A program made the translations under genes and the position numbers. Below, piece by piece: positions 1 to 7,511 of a stretch of 17,108 nucleotides of DNA. This DNA comes from Verrucomicrobiaceae bacterium (GTDB lineage Bacteria > Verrucomicrobiota > Verrucomicrobiae > Verrucomicrobiales > Akkermansiaceae). Location: NCBI GenBank assembly GCA_003820635.1, contig RPOS01000056.1, forward strand, positions 1-17,108. Reading direction: 5' to 3'. The notes under the pieces were generated by a model. It saw nothing but the letters and a program-made list of their open reading frames with translations. It was not told where the DNA came from and did no database searches. Every line of letters starts with the position of its first letter. Positions within the stretch are counted from its first letter, which is position 1.

Positions 1-33
1 AAAGCTGAAATTTTGAAAACTGAAATGCTGAAA
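1..33. repeat. Degenerate CTGAAA short repeats at left edge
   Basis: The plus strand here carries CTGAAA three times (about positions 5, 19 and 28) and a related TTGAAAA, with roughly 7-8 base periodicity. On the minus strand this reads as TTTCAG repeats just downstream of the kinase stop codon. A related run of TTTTCRG units lies at 1221-1241 on the other side of the kinase gene, in the opposite orientation. The array may continue beyond the window edge. Its function is unknown; it does not form an obvious terminator hairpin. Confidence 0.45.
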
Positions 34-1206
34 TCAACCGACTTCGATCATCGGCTCGGGGCTGCCTAACAGCCTGACGGTGCGCTCGGCGCGCGGCAGG
101 TGGATGATGACGCGGGTTCCCTGCCCTTCCTCGCTTTCGATGGCGATCTCGCCGCCGTGCTCGCGGATGATGCGGCGCACGATGAGCAGTCCGAGTCCGG
201 AGCCGGAGGACTTGGTGGTGCGGTAGGGCTCGAAGATAGCGCCCATGTGCTCCGGGGAAATGCCGATGCCGTTGTCCTCGATGGAGATGACATATTCGTA
301 GTCGTTCACCCGGCTGCGGATGGCGATGCGGCCGCCGGTGGCGGGCAGCGCCTGATAGGCATTGCGCAGAAGATTGTAGAAAACCTGTTGGAACTGGCCG
401 CCATCGACCTCGGCCGGCGGCAGGGATTCGGCAAGGGCCAGTTCCACCTGGATCTTGCGCGCCTCAAGCTCGGGCTCGAGCAAGCGCAGCGTTTCATGCA
501 GCAGCGCGTGGAGGTCCTGGCGCTCGCGCCGCGGCAGCGTGGGGCGCACGGCCTGGAGGAACTGCTTGAGGATGCCGTCCAGCCGCTGGATTTCGCCGCG
601 CGCGGTGGCGAGGTGCTCTTCCAGCGGCTTGCGCTCGCCGGGCGGCAGCTTGCGCAGCTTGCGGCCTAACAACTGCAGGTGGATGTCCAGCGAGTTGAGT
701 GGATTGCCGATCTCATGGGCGACGCCTGCGGCCAGCAGGGTGAGCGCGTTGAGCCGCTCTGACTCCAGCGTTTCCTCGGCCTCGGCGCGGCTGCTGGTGA
801 GATCCCGCACCAGCATCACATAGCCGAGCGTTTCCCCGGAACCCTCGCCGCCATCGATGGGCGCGAGATAGAAGTTGAGGAAACGGTTCTCCGGATAGAA
901 CAGCTCCAGATCGCGGCTGACCGTGCGGCCTTTGCCAAGGCTCTGCCAGTCCAGTCCGCGCACCTGCGAGGAAAGCGGCTGCCCCACCGCCTTGTCAGGA
1001 TCCAGCCCGAAAAATCCGCTCGCGGCGCGATTCACGAAACCGATCACGCCCTGAGGATCAAGCAGGATCACCCCCTCCTGCATCGCCTCGAAGACTTTTT
1101 CGAGAAAGCCCTTCTCGTGGATCAGCCGGGTGACGATCTGCTGGACCTCGCCGGGTTCGACGCGGTCGAGCCTTGCGACCAATTTTTCGAGGAAGCCGGA
1201 TTTCAC
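34..1206 (-). CDS. PAS-domain sensor histidine kinase (NtrB/AtoS-like)
   Basis: A two-component sensor kinase of 390 residues that would autophosphorylate on histidine and pass the phosphate to a response regulator, which is not in this window. An N-terminal helical stretch (1-35) leads into a PAS domain (about 36-140; GVILLDPQGVIGFVNRAASG). The dimerisation/phosphoacceptor helix has the H-box AHEIGNPLNS with the acceptor at H164. The ATPase domain shows an N-box (NLLRNAYQAL, near 278-287), a G1 box (DNGIGIS, 311-317), the FEPY segment and a G2 box (GSGLGL, 335-340). No transmembrane segment is visible, so it is probably a soluble cytoplasmic sensor, as NtrB is. The start used is GTG without a clear Shine-Dalgarno sequence, so the start is less certain than the gene. 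It diverges from cutA with only 43 bases between them, so the two promoters must overlap. The signal sensed cannot be read from the sequence. Confidence 0.9.
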   Translation of the reverse strand: MKSGFLEKLVARLDRVEPGEVQQIVTRLIHEKGFLEKVFEAMQEGVILLDPQGVIGFVNRAASGFFGLDPDKAVGQPLSSQVRGLDWQSLGKGRTVSRDLELFYPENRFLNFYLAPIDGGEGSGETLGYVMLVRDLTSSRAEAEETLESERLNALTLLAAGVAHEIGNPLNSLDIHLQLLGRKLRKLPPGERKPLEEHLATARGEIQRLDGILKQFLQAVRPTLPRRERQDLHALLHETLRLLEPELEARKIQVELALAESLPPAEVDGGQFQQVFYNLLRNAYQALPATGGRIAIRSRVNDYEYVISIEDNGIGISPEHMGAIFEPYRTTKSSGSGLGLLIVRRIIREHGGEIAIESEEGQGTRVIIHLPRAERTVRLLGSPEPMIEVG

Positions 1207-1220
1207 GCAGAGTTTGCCAG

Positions 1221-1241
1221 TTTTCGGTTTTCAGTGTTCAG
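1221..1241 (+). repeat. Three tandem 7-mers TTTTCGG/TTTTCAG/TGTTCAG
   Basis: Three back-to-back heptamers fill most of the 43-base gap between the divergent kinase and cutA starts, ending next to the cutA ribosome-binding site. They resemble the minus-strand TTTCAG units at 1-33. Because the gap is so short they must lie within the transcription or translation control region of at least one of the two genes. A regulatory role is only inference. Confidence 0.45.
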
Positions 1242-1249
1242 GAAGGGGC
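1241..1249 (+). promoter_or_regulatory. Strong Shine-Dalgarno site of cutA
   Basis: The purine run GGAAGGGG lies directly before the ATG at 1250. It decides the start, because the reading frame stays open upstream to 1130 but that extension overlaps the kinase gene and matches nothing in the CutA family. It is the only convincing ribosome-binding site in the window. Confidence 0.65.
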
Positions 1250-1564
1250 ATGGAAACGATTTGCATCGTCCTTTGCACCTTCCCCTCCGCTGAGGGGGCG
1301 CGACAAATTGGCACAGTCCTGGTGGAAAAGCAACTGGCTGCCTGCGTGAATTTGATTCCCGCCGTGGAGTCGATTTACCGCTGGCAAGGCAAGGTGGAAA
1401 ACGCCGCGGAAGTGCTGGCCGTCATCAAGACGAGCGCGGCGGTTTTTCCGGCGCTGGAAAAGGAACTCACCGCACTGCACCCCTACGAAGTGCCGGAAAT
1501 CATCGCACTGGAACCCGCCGCCGTGGCTGAAAGCTACGCCTCATGGCTGCTCGGCAGCTTGTGA
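1250..1564 (+). CDS. cutA: CutA1-family divalent-cation tolerance protein
   Basis: A small cytoplasmic protein of 104 residues, the usual length of the family. CutA1 proteins form very stable trimers with a ferredoxin-like fold. They are historically linked to copper and other divalent metal tolerance, but the biochemical role is unsettled. Family hallmarks are plain: the N-terminal strand with TFPS, the LAACVNLIPAVESIYRWQGK block (about 28-47), and the near C-terminal HPYEVPEIIAL motif. The ATG at 1250 was chosen because of the strong ribosome-binding site immediately upstream and because the family starts right at this strand. The gene stands alone on the plus strand between the divergent kinase and the convergent hpf, and its stop codon touches the A-run of the hpf terminator. 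Confidence 0.95.
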   Translation: METICIVLCTFPSAEGARQIGTVLVEKQLAACVNLIPAVESIYRWQGKVENAAEVLAVIKTSAAVFPALEKELTALHPYEVPEIIALEPAAVAESYASWLLGSL

Positions 1565-1597
1565 AAAAAAGGCCGGACGGGAAAACCCGCCCGGCCT
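1564..1597 (-). terminator. Intrinsic terminator for hpf
   Basis: Read on the minus strand, a 12-base-pair GC-rich stem (1570-1597) with a UUUU loop is fully paired if one G-U pair is allowed, and is followed by seven U residues (1570 down to 1564). On the plus strand the G-U pair becomes an A-C mismatch and no U-tract follows. The element is therefore oriented to stop minus-strand transcription leaving hpf, not transcription from cutA. Confidence 0.88.
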
Positions 1598-1615
1598 GGA
1601 TTGGCATGACTGCGA

Positions 1616-2212
1616 TCAGAGGTCGCCTTCCTTGATGTCGATGGCGGCGTAATCCCCGTCCTTGCGGCGGTAAACGATGGACAGGCAGCCGCGGCGGGCA
1701 CTCTTGTAGAGCACGAACGGGCGGTCCGAGAGCTCAAGCTGCATGATGGCGTCCTCCTTGAACATCGTGCGGATCGAATAGTTGTCCGGATGGATGATGT
1801 AGGGGACGGGATCATGTTCCGAATCCGCGGGGTGGTCGATCACATCCTCGGTGAAGAAGCGCTCTTCGAGATGGCGGATCGATTCATTGCGGTGCGGCCG
1901 GTTCTTCTTGAGCAGGCGCGTCTTGTGCTTGCGCATGCGGCGGGCGATTTTTTCGATCGTCTCGTCGAGCGCGGCATACATGTCCTTGCCTTCGGTGTGG
2001 GCCTCGATGGTGATGTGGTTGGCGCAGAAAAGAATGATCTCGGCGACATGCCGGTTTTTCTGAACATCGAGAATGGCCTTGGCTTCGATGATCCTCGGGT
2101 AATCGAGATGAAGACCCTCGATTTTCCGGTGCGCGTGCTCGCGGAGTGCATCGGTCACTTGTTCGTGCCTCACGGTGACGGTGATCGGCAGGTTGACGTT
2201 GGCGGTTTGCAT
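1616..2212 (-). CDS. hpf: Ribosome hibernation promoting factor, long form
   Basis: A 198-residue long-form HPF (RaiA/YfiA superfamily). The N-terminal S30AE domain (about 5-105) binds the 30S subunit across the mRNA/tRNA channel. The C-terminal domain (about 135-198, with RPFVLYKSARRGCLSIVYRR) mediates the dimerisation that drives 100S ribosome formation in bacteria with long HPF. The linker is basic then acidic (RKHKTRLLKKNRPHR followed by the EERFFTEDVIDH region). The ATG at 2212 matches the family start, though no Shine-Dalgarno sequence is visible; the leader just before it is AT-rich. It lies 147 bases downstream of the membrane-protein gene on the same strand, with a possible weak terminator between them, so it probably has its own promoter. 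A strong terminator follows it. Confidence 0.95.
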   Translation of the reverse strand: MQTANVNLPITVTVRHEQVTDALREHAHRKIEGLHLDYPRIIEAKAILDVQKNRHVAEIILFCANHITIEAHTEGKDMYAALDETIEKIARRMRKHKTRLLKKNRPHRNESIRHLEERFFTEDVIDHPADSEHDPVPYIIHPDNYSIRTMFKEDAIMQLELSDRPFVLYKSARRGCLSIVYRRKDGDYAAIDIKEGDL

Positions 2213-2242
2213 AATTTTATCGTTTGGTTTGGGTGAATGGAT

Positions 2243-2258
2243 GGCAGTTTCACCTGCC
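2243..2258 (-). promoter_or_regulatory. Small hairpin in hpf leader
   Basis: GGCAG and CTGCC form a perfect 5-base-pair inverted repeat with a 6-base loop, 31-46 bases upstream of the hpf ATG. It may be a leader hairpin or a small operator. No confident promoter hexamers were identified in the 2213-2359 gap. Chance occurrence is possible for arms this short. Confidence 0.25.
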
Positions 2259-2311
2259 CTATCCGTCTTGCACTGTGAACGAAAAGCGGAGCAAACGCCA
2301 CGTTGTTCTTT

Positions 2312-2338
2312 AAAAAAATTTCCGCATGGTTTGCGCGG
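2312..2338 (-). terminator. Possible weak terminator after the secretin partner gene
   Basis: On the minus strand an imperfect short hairpin (CCGC and GCGG arms, or TGCG and CGCA inside it; 2322-2338) is followed by a run of seven U residues (2318-2312). It lies 22 bases past the stop codon of the 2360-3895 gene, the right place for an intrinsic terminator. The stem is only 4-5 base pairs, so efficiency may be low and some read-through into hpf is possible. Confidence 0.4.
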
Positions 2339-2359
2339 CGGTCACTGCGGGCGCGGACT

Positions 2360-3895
2360 TCATTCCGGCGCGGTGAGCTCCTCGAAACTGGGAGCCCCAT
2401 CGCCGGCAGCGGCGGGTCTTTTGGTCTCCGGCAGCTTGGCGGCGTCGAGCTGCAGCAGGAAATCATCGCTGGGCGTGTTGGCATTGCCACCGATCTTGAC
2501 GGTGAGCCAGCGGAAGCCGTCCTTGGGCGGGCCGGTGATGGCATCGAGCCGGCGGTTGGAGCTGGTTTCCACCATGGCTTGGGCGATCCCGACCTCGAGA
2601 TTTCCGCTCAGCCGGCGGTTCGCCTCCATGGTGAGGCTGCCGCGGATGGCCAGGCGGCCCTTGTTTTGGAAGTTGAGGCCATCCAGGGTCACACCATCAA
2701 CCGTGCGGCGAAGCGTGCCGATTGCATCGACCTCGAAGACGGGCCGCTCGAACCAGTTGTCCTCCAGCACCCGGGCGAGAGTGGAAAGGAAGGGGAAACC
2801 ATGGATTTCGACGGGCCACGAGGTGGCATTGCGGAATGAAATTTCGAGCGCGGCGGCCGACTCCGGGCCGGGCGTGAAGGTGAGGAAATTGGACTGTGGC
2901 GTCGGCACGCTGCTGATCCTGCCGGATATCAGGCGTCCCAGCTCCGGACCGGTGATGCCGGAGAGCAGGAAGGAATCCAGCCTGACGGCCAGACTGGAAG
3001 CGCGGTCCGAGGCATATGGCAAGACCGTGCCATCCAGCTCCAAGATGCCACGGTTGTCGCTTTCATCGAGCAGGCGCATACCGACGATATCAATCTCCGT
3101 GCCGCGGAATTCGATGTGCGAGCGGTCGAGCCGGGCTGCAGGCCAGCCGCGCGCGGTGATGAAGCCGCGATTGAGCAGAAGTTGGGGACGGCCATTGGCA
3201 TTGTCCGGCTGGAACGAGCCTTCCGAATCCCGGAGCGAAACAAGCGGCTGTGCCGGATCGCCAAGCCGCACCTGCAACCTCGGAATCGCATGGCGCCGGA
3301 AGCGCACCTGCCGCGGTCCACTGCCAGCTGCGGTGGCGCGCAGCGGCTCGCCGGCCTGCGGGCTGCCCAGCGTGAGGATGCCTTGGTCCGAGTTGACCTC
3401 ATCGCCGATGAGGGATTTCCCTAAAAACGATGCGGGTGAGATATCGGCGGAAGCGCCCCTCACGTCGAGTTCGCGCAGCGCATTGCCTTGCGGCCAGCTT
3501 AGGATCAGCCGCCCGGCCACGGCGCGCGTGGGGTTGACGCGGAATTGCTCGAGCTTCACTTCCGCACCGCTGCTGGTAGCGATCATGCGGACGACTTTTT
3601 CCCGGAATGGCGCGCTGTTGGCATAGATGACGGCCGAGCCCGCTGCGAACAAGACCATCACCACAAGCGCGAGCACGGCCGCCACCTGGACCATGCGGGC
3701 GCGGCGCGCGCGCTTGACTTCGGTCATTTGCGGTTGCTGCGAGCGGCGCTTGCGCTTGCGCACCCGGATCGCCTGGGTGCCATCCGCGCGGGTGACCAGC
3801 TCGCCCTCGCTGAGCGGCTGCTCGTCGGGCGGATTTTTCAGGCGATCGATGATTTCATCGATGGAGAATTTTTCCTGGTCGCTGGGCTGAGGCAT
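2360..3895 (-). CDS. Single-pass membrane protein with large extracytoplasmic region (secretin partner)
   Basis: A 511-residue protein of unrecognised family. Residues 1-67 are hydrophilic and end in strongly basic clusters (RVRKRKRR, KRARRAR). A single transmembrane helix follows at about 69-91 (VQVAAVLALVVMVLFAAGSA). The positive-inside rule puts the short N-terminus in the cytoplasm and about 420 residues outside. The extracytoplasmic part is rich in short beta-like segments built around phrases such as ADISPASFLGKSL and LELDGTVLPYAS. That style recalls AsmA/DUF3971-type proteins, but no diagnostic motif was seen. The ATG at 3895 is 33 bases after the secretin stop, so the two are very likely cotranscribed. 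The context suggests an inner-membrane protein that works with the secretin or envelope, which is inference. Annotation as hypothetical is the safe default. Confidence 0.85.
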   Translation of the reverse strand: MPQPSDQEKFSIDEIIDRLKNPPDEQPLSEGELVTRADGTQAIRVRKRKRRSQQPQMTEVKRARRARMVQVAAVLALVVMVLFAAGSAVIYANSAPFREKVVRMIATSSGAEVKLEQFRVNPTRAVAGRLILSWPQGNALRELDVRGASADISPASFLGKSLIGDEVNSDQGILTLGSPQAGEPLRATAAGSGPRQVRFRRHAIPRLQVRLGDPAQPLVSLRDSEGSFQPDNANGRPQLLLNRGFITARGWPAARLDRSHIEFRGTEIDIVGMRLLDESDNRGILELDGTVLPYASDRASSLAVRLDSFLLSGITGPELGRLISGRISSVPTPQSNFLTFTPGPESAAALEISFRNATSWPVEIHGFPFLSTLARVLEDNWFERPVFEVDAIGTLRRTVDGVTLDGLNFQNKGRLAIRGSLTMEANRRLSGNLEVGIAQAMVETSSNRRLDAITGPPKDGFRWLTVKIGGNANTPSDDFLLQLDAAKLPETKRPAAAGDGAPSFEELTAPE

Positions 3896-3928
3896 GAAAT
3901 GAGCGGGAAAAGCAGGTTGCAGGCCACT

Positions 3929-6307
3929 TCAGCGGTCGCGATACGGGCGGCCGGTGGGATCGAGAAGTTCCACGCGGACGAGGAAAACGATGGCAGTGGA
4001 AATCGGCTGTCTGGCAGTGGTGGTGAACAATCGCCCGACCCACGGCAGGTCTCCCAAGACCGGCACCTTGTCCTCCACGTTTTGAATGCGGTCGCTCATC
4101 AAGCCGCCGATGGCAATGGTCGCGCCGTCCGCCACGGTGAGCTGGGTGTTGGTTTTCTGGCTGCTGAAAATAGGCATCAGAATCGCGTTCTTGGTCAACT
4201 CCACCGTGCCGCCGCCCAAGACAGCGCCAGCAAGTCCGCCGGATGCGGAGGTGTTGATCGGGCTGCCATAGTTGACGAAGCCGTCAAACTCGATGAACGA
4301 CGGTGCCAGGGTGATATCGACATAGCGCTTGTTGGCATCTGCCACGGGCAGCACATCGAGCGTGATGCCGACGTCCCTTTTCTCAAAGGCCGTGGGCGTG
4401 GCCGGGGTGACGGGACTTGCGCCGCCACTGCCGACCTGTGTGGGTAGTTCCGGCGGCTCGTATTCGGTGGGATAGATGAACTCGCGGACGATGGCGATGT
4501 TGGATGCCTGGCCGCTGCGGGTCACCGTGGAAGGCTGGGCCATGATGTCCACGCCCTTTTTCCGATCCAGTCCGCGCATGATCATGCTCACCTCGCCATC
4601 GGTGAACAGGCCGGTGAGTGACATGATGCCGGGTGCCACGGCTCCGCTTTGCGCCGAGCGGTCCGGATTGCGGATCAGTCCGTCGATGCTGTTGCCATTG
4701 ATCGCCTGGTCACCGGAGCGCAGGCCGTTGGTGACGACGCCGGGATTGACCACGGCTTCCGGGTTTGCCGGCAGGCCGGGCATCGGACCGGTGAAATCGC
4801 CACCGGTGCGGCCGGGCGTGTTGCCGACGGTGCCGCCCGAGCCAAAGACCGAGCCCTCGGAGTTGAGCGCGAAGGGATTGACCAGCCAGTCAAAGCCGAG
4901 CTCCTTCAAGTTCGTCTGCTCCGTGCGGATCATGGTCACATTCACCGAGACCAACACCGGTTCCGTCTGGCTGACGGCGTCCACGATTTGGGAAATGAAA
5001 TCCAGGTTGGTGGGGGTGTTGACGACACGCAGCGTGTTGGTGGCGGCGTTGTAAGTGGCGGAGGCCCCCTCGGGGAATGCGATGCCTTGTTTGGCCAGCG
5101 CTTCCTGCGCGCTGAGGCGGGTGGTGAGCAGCCCACCGCCGGCGGGGGCATCCCCAAACGGATCCTCAGCCCCTGCGGCGCTGCCAGCGCCCAGGTTGGT
5201 GAGGAAATCCGGCGGCACGCGGAAGCTGCGGGTGAGCAATTCGTCCGAAGCGGAGCCCACCGGCCGGATGATCACGGAGAAATCATCCGTGGTGAACGCC
5301 GTGCCGGTGATGTCCGTGAGGTATTTCAGGACGGTCGCGAGCGGCACTTGGGCAAGCCGCAGGTCGAAACGCAGGTCACTGATGCGCTTGGCGGTCTCGG
5401 ATTCCGGCGGGCCGAGGTTGACGGTGATGTTCACTCCCTTGCGGGCGGGATCCAATTCCACGTTGTCGCTTTGCGCGGCTTTCACGCGGATGAAATCCAC
5501 GGCTTCCGCCAGCGAGGCCTGATCCAGCGCAAGCTGAGGAATGATGATGCGCTTGAGCTTGGATAAAACCGTGGCCTCGTAGGAATCCCCGTTGGGGTCA
5601 CCGGGATCAAACGGCCCCACACCCAAGTCCGGCGCGGAAATCTGCGTTTCCCACGCGGCATCCACCTGGCTGAGCATTTCCGCGCGGGCCTGATCGTAGG
5701 CGGCGGCCTGGTATCCGCTCTTGGCGGCGGCCACCGTCTCCATGCCGCGGCGGGCCGCGGTGTTGGTGGGATCGATGCGCAGCACCTCTTCGTAATGCTT
5801 TTGGGCCTCGTCGAGTTTCCCGAGATTGAACGCTCCTTCCGCCGTGTAGAGCAGGCGGCGCACTTCATCCACGTCCTTGGCGTGCCCGGCGGTGAGCGCG
5901 GGGTTGGTGCGGATCGGATCGTCGAGTTGCGCGCGGAAATTGAGTGCGCCCGGATCATTGGGTGCCACGCCCTCGGCGAGCACCTTGTCCACGGCGGTCT
6001 TGGCGGCGGCCACGTCGCCCTTGCGCGCGAGGCCCCTGGCGTGCTCGACGGATGCCTGGGCGTAGCGCTCGGTGGCGGCCTTGCGGAGTTCGGCTGAAAC
6101 TGCGGAGTCCGGAATCATTTCGCGAGCTCCGGCGTAGGCTTCCACGGCCTCGGAGTAGCGGCCGGCCTGATAGGCGGCGTCGCCCATGCGGAGCAGTTCC
6201 TGCGCCTCCTCCACGCTGGAACTGGCGGTCATGATGCCGCACAGCCATGCGGCGGCCATCAAGGCGGCCCGGCCGCGGATCGGGAAACTGGGTCTGAATC
6301 TCTCCAT
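3929..6307 (-). CDS. TPR-containing secretin, Amuc_1098-like type IV pilus outer-membrane protein
   Basis: A 792-residue secretin that would form the outer-membrane gate for a type IV pilus or type II-like secretion machine. A signal peptide is likely at 1 to about 29 (basic start, then AALMAAAWLCGIMTASS). TPR-like helical repeats follow at about 33-65 and 147-190 (GKLDEAQKHYEEVLRIDPTN). An N0/STN-like module (about 250-350) contains LAEAVDFIRVKAAQ. After an N-domain (about 420-470) comes a Gly/Pro/Asn-rich insertion (about 475-560). The C-terminal secretin barrel ends with the classic VPVLGDLPWVGRLF signature near residue 760. The frame stays open 60 codons upstream, but those residues are basic and unlike an export signal, so the ATG at 6307 before the signal peptide is preferred; no good Shine-Dalgarno sequence was seen. 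Pilus assembly ATPase, pilin and alignment genes are absent from the window. The family assignment rests on remembered resemblance to the Akkermansia protein. Confidence 0.9.
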   Translation of the reverse strand: MERFRPSFPIRGRAALMAAAWLCGIMTASSSVEEAQELLRMGDAAYQAGRYSEAVEAYAGAREMIPDSAVSAELRKAATERYAQASVEHARGLARKGDVAAAKTAVDKVLAEGVAPNDPGALNFRAQLDDPIRTNPALTAGHAKDVDEVRRLLYTAEGAFNLGKLDEAQKHYEEVLRIDPTNTAARRGMETVAAAKSGYQAAAYDQARAEMLSQVDAAWETQISAPDLGVGPFDPGDPNGDSYEATVLSKLKRIIIPQLALDQASLAEAVDFIRVKAAQSDNVELDPARKGVNITVNLGPPESETAKRISDLRFDLRLAQVPLATVLKYLTDITGTAFTTDDFSVIIRPVGSASDELLTRSFRVPPDFLTNLGAGSAAGAEDPFGDAPAGGGLLTTRLSAQEALAKQGIAFPEGASATYNAATNTLRVVNTPTNLDFISQIVDAVSQTEPVLVSVNVTMIRTEQTNLKELGFDWLVNPFALNSEGSVFGSGGTVGNTPGRTGGDFTGPMPGLPANPEAVVNPGVVTNGLRSGDQAINGNSIDGLIRNPDRSAQSGAVAPGIMSLTGLFTDGEVSMIMRGLDRKKGVDIMAQPSTVTRSGQASNIAIVREFIYPTEYEPPELPTQVGSGGASPVTPATPTAFEKRDVGITLDVLPVADANKRYVDITLAPSFIEFDGFVNYGSPINTSASGGLAGAVLGGGTVELTKNAILMPIFSSQKTNTQLTVADGATIAIGGLMSDRIQNVEDKVPVLGDLPWVGRLFTTTARQPISTAIVFLVRVELLDPTGRPYRDR

Positions 6308-6503
6308 GCGGATGCTTGCGGCGTTGTGTAGAGCGTTCCGGCCGCGAGCGTAAGCGCAAAATCCGTAAAATTCATCTTTTCGCCGCCCACGGAAATTCCA
6401 GTTGGATCTCCATCCGGCGCGCCCGCCCGGACCTGCGCCGGAAGCATGCCGGAAATTTCTCCTCAAGCAGCGGGCGGATCCTCTCAAACCACGGGCGGAT
6501 GAT

Positions 6504-6533
6504 GTTCATGAGAAGAGTGTTTTCATGAACACT
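6504..6533. promoter_or_regulatory. Overlapping dyads in ribF-secretin gap, LexA-box-like
   Basis: Two nested inverted repeats occur here. GTTCATGA (6504-6511) pairs with TCATGAAC (6523-6530), and AGTGTT (6516-6521) pairs with AACACT (6528-6533). The core TGTTT-TCAT-GAACA (6518-6531) matches nine of ten fixed positions of TGTTC-N4-GAACA, the LexA motif I recall being reported for Verrucomicrobia. It lies about 10 bases past the ribF stop and about 200 bases upstream of the secretin start. The rest of the 234-base gap (6308-6541) shows no gene. A hairpin acting as an inefficient terminator for ribF is an alternative, but there is no U-tract. Confidence 0.4.
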
Positions 6534-6541
6534 TTATCATG

Positions 6542-7501
6542 TCAAGCGAGGCTTTCCATCGCGGCCCGCACATCGCGTGAGATCTGCTCCCGCAGCGCTT
6601 CCAGCGAGAGAAACTTCATCTCCGGCCGCAGGTGCTTTTCAAAGCGGACTTCGAGATTTTTCCCATAGAGATCGCCGGAAAACCCGGGCAAATGGACTTC
6701 CAGCAGGCGCTTGTCCCCGCCGACGGTCGGGCGCAGGCCGAGGTTGGCCACGCCATTCCACGACGCGCCGCCGGCCTCGCAGACGCGCACCGCCCACACG
6801 CCGTCCGGTGGCAGTTGCAGGTTGCCGGTGGCGATGTTGGCGGTGGGGAATCCGAGTTGGCGGCCGAGCTGCTCGCCCCGCACCACCGGGCCGCTCACCG
6901 AGTAGCGCCTGCCGAGCATGCGCGCCGCCTCAGCGAGGTTGCCATCGTGAATCGCCTGGCGGATGCGGGTGCTGCTGATGCGGTCGCCCTCGAACATCAC
7001 CGGCGGCACGGCTTCCAGCCGGAAGCCGAATTTCGCCGCCTCGCGCATCAACAGCGGCACATCGCCCGCGCGCCGGTGGCCGAAGCGCCAGTCCTCGCCC
7101 ACCGCGATGGTCCGCACCGGCGCCGCTGCCAGCCGCCGGACAAACTCCTCCGCCGCCATCGCCGCCATCGCGGCGTCGAAATGCAGCGCGATGAAAAGTT
7201 CCACCCCCAGGCCGGCCACCACCTGCGCCTTGTGCTCCAGTGTTTCTAACAGAGATGCCGGAGCCTTGGCCGGCGCGATCACCTGGATCGGGTGCGGATC
7301 GAATGTCAGCAAGCCGGCCAGCCCGCCGTCGTTTTGAGCCGCCGCCACCGCCCGCGCGATCACCGCCTGATGGCCGGCATGCACGCCATCGAAGACCCCC
7401 AGCGCCAAATGCAGCGGTTGTCCGAGCGAGGCGAGTTCATCAAGCCGGCGGCAAATCAACACGCCGCGGTGATAGCGTCCGGATGCCGCGCCATCAAGCA
7501 T
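6542..7501 (-). CDS. ribF: Bifunctional riboflavin kinase / FAD synthetase
   Basis: A 319-residue cytoplasmic enzyme that phosphorylates riboflavin to FMN and adenylylates FMN to FAD. The N-terminal FMN adenylyltransferase module has the nucleotidyltransferase signature GVFDGVHAGHQ (about 32-42), the FDPHP motif, GEDWRFGHRRAGD and RISSTRIRQAI. The C-terminal riboflavin kinase module (about 195-315) shows GRQLGFPTANI, the NLGLRPTV segment and the LEVHLPGFSGDLYG block. The length is normal for the family. The ATG at 7501 was chosen because it lies 10 bases after the stop of the MenH-like gene, typical of tight coupling. An in-frame GTG about 13 codons later (at the VLICRRLDEL segment) is also possible. 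It is probably the last gene of the run starting at the CorC-like gene. No FMN riboswitch was noticed upstream, which fits a gene internal to an operon. Confidence 0.96.
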   Translation of the reverse strand: MLDGAASGRYHRGVLICRRLDELASLGQPLHLALGVFDGVHAGHQAVIARAVAAAQNDGGLAGLLTFDPHPIQVIAPAKAPASLLETLEHKAQVVAGLGVELFIALHFDAAMAAMAAEEFVRRLAAAPVRTIAVGEDWRFGHRRAGDVPLLMREAAKFGFRLEAVPPVMFEGDRISSTRIRQAIHDGNLAEAARMLGRRYSVSGPVVRGEQLGRQLGFPTANIATGNLQLPPDGVWAVRVCEAGGASWNGVANLGLRPTVGGDKRLLEVHLPGFSGDLYGKNLEVRFEKHLRPEMKFLSLEALREQISRDVRAAMESLA

Positions 7502-7511
7502 CCCGTGAAAA

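Noticed and set aside
2175..3626. Long open frame (483 codons) on the plus strand opposite the secretin-partner gene
   Set aside because: It is antisense to a well-formed membrane-protein gene, and its Ser/Arg-rich translation has no domain pattern; long antisense frames are common at this GC content.
6308..6487. 60-codon in-frame N-terminal extension of the secretin
   Set aside because: It is Arg/Gly-rich with no export features, while the ATG at 6307 begins a proper signal peptide.
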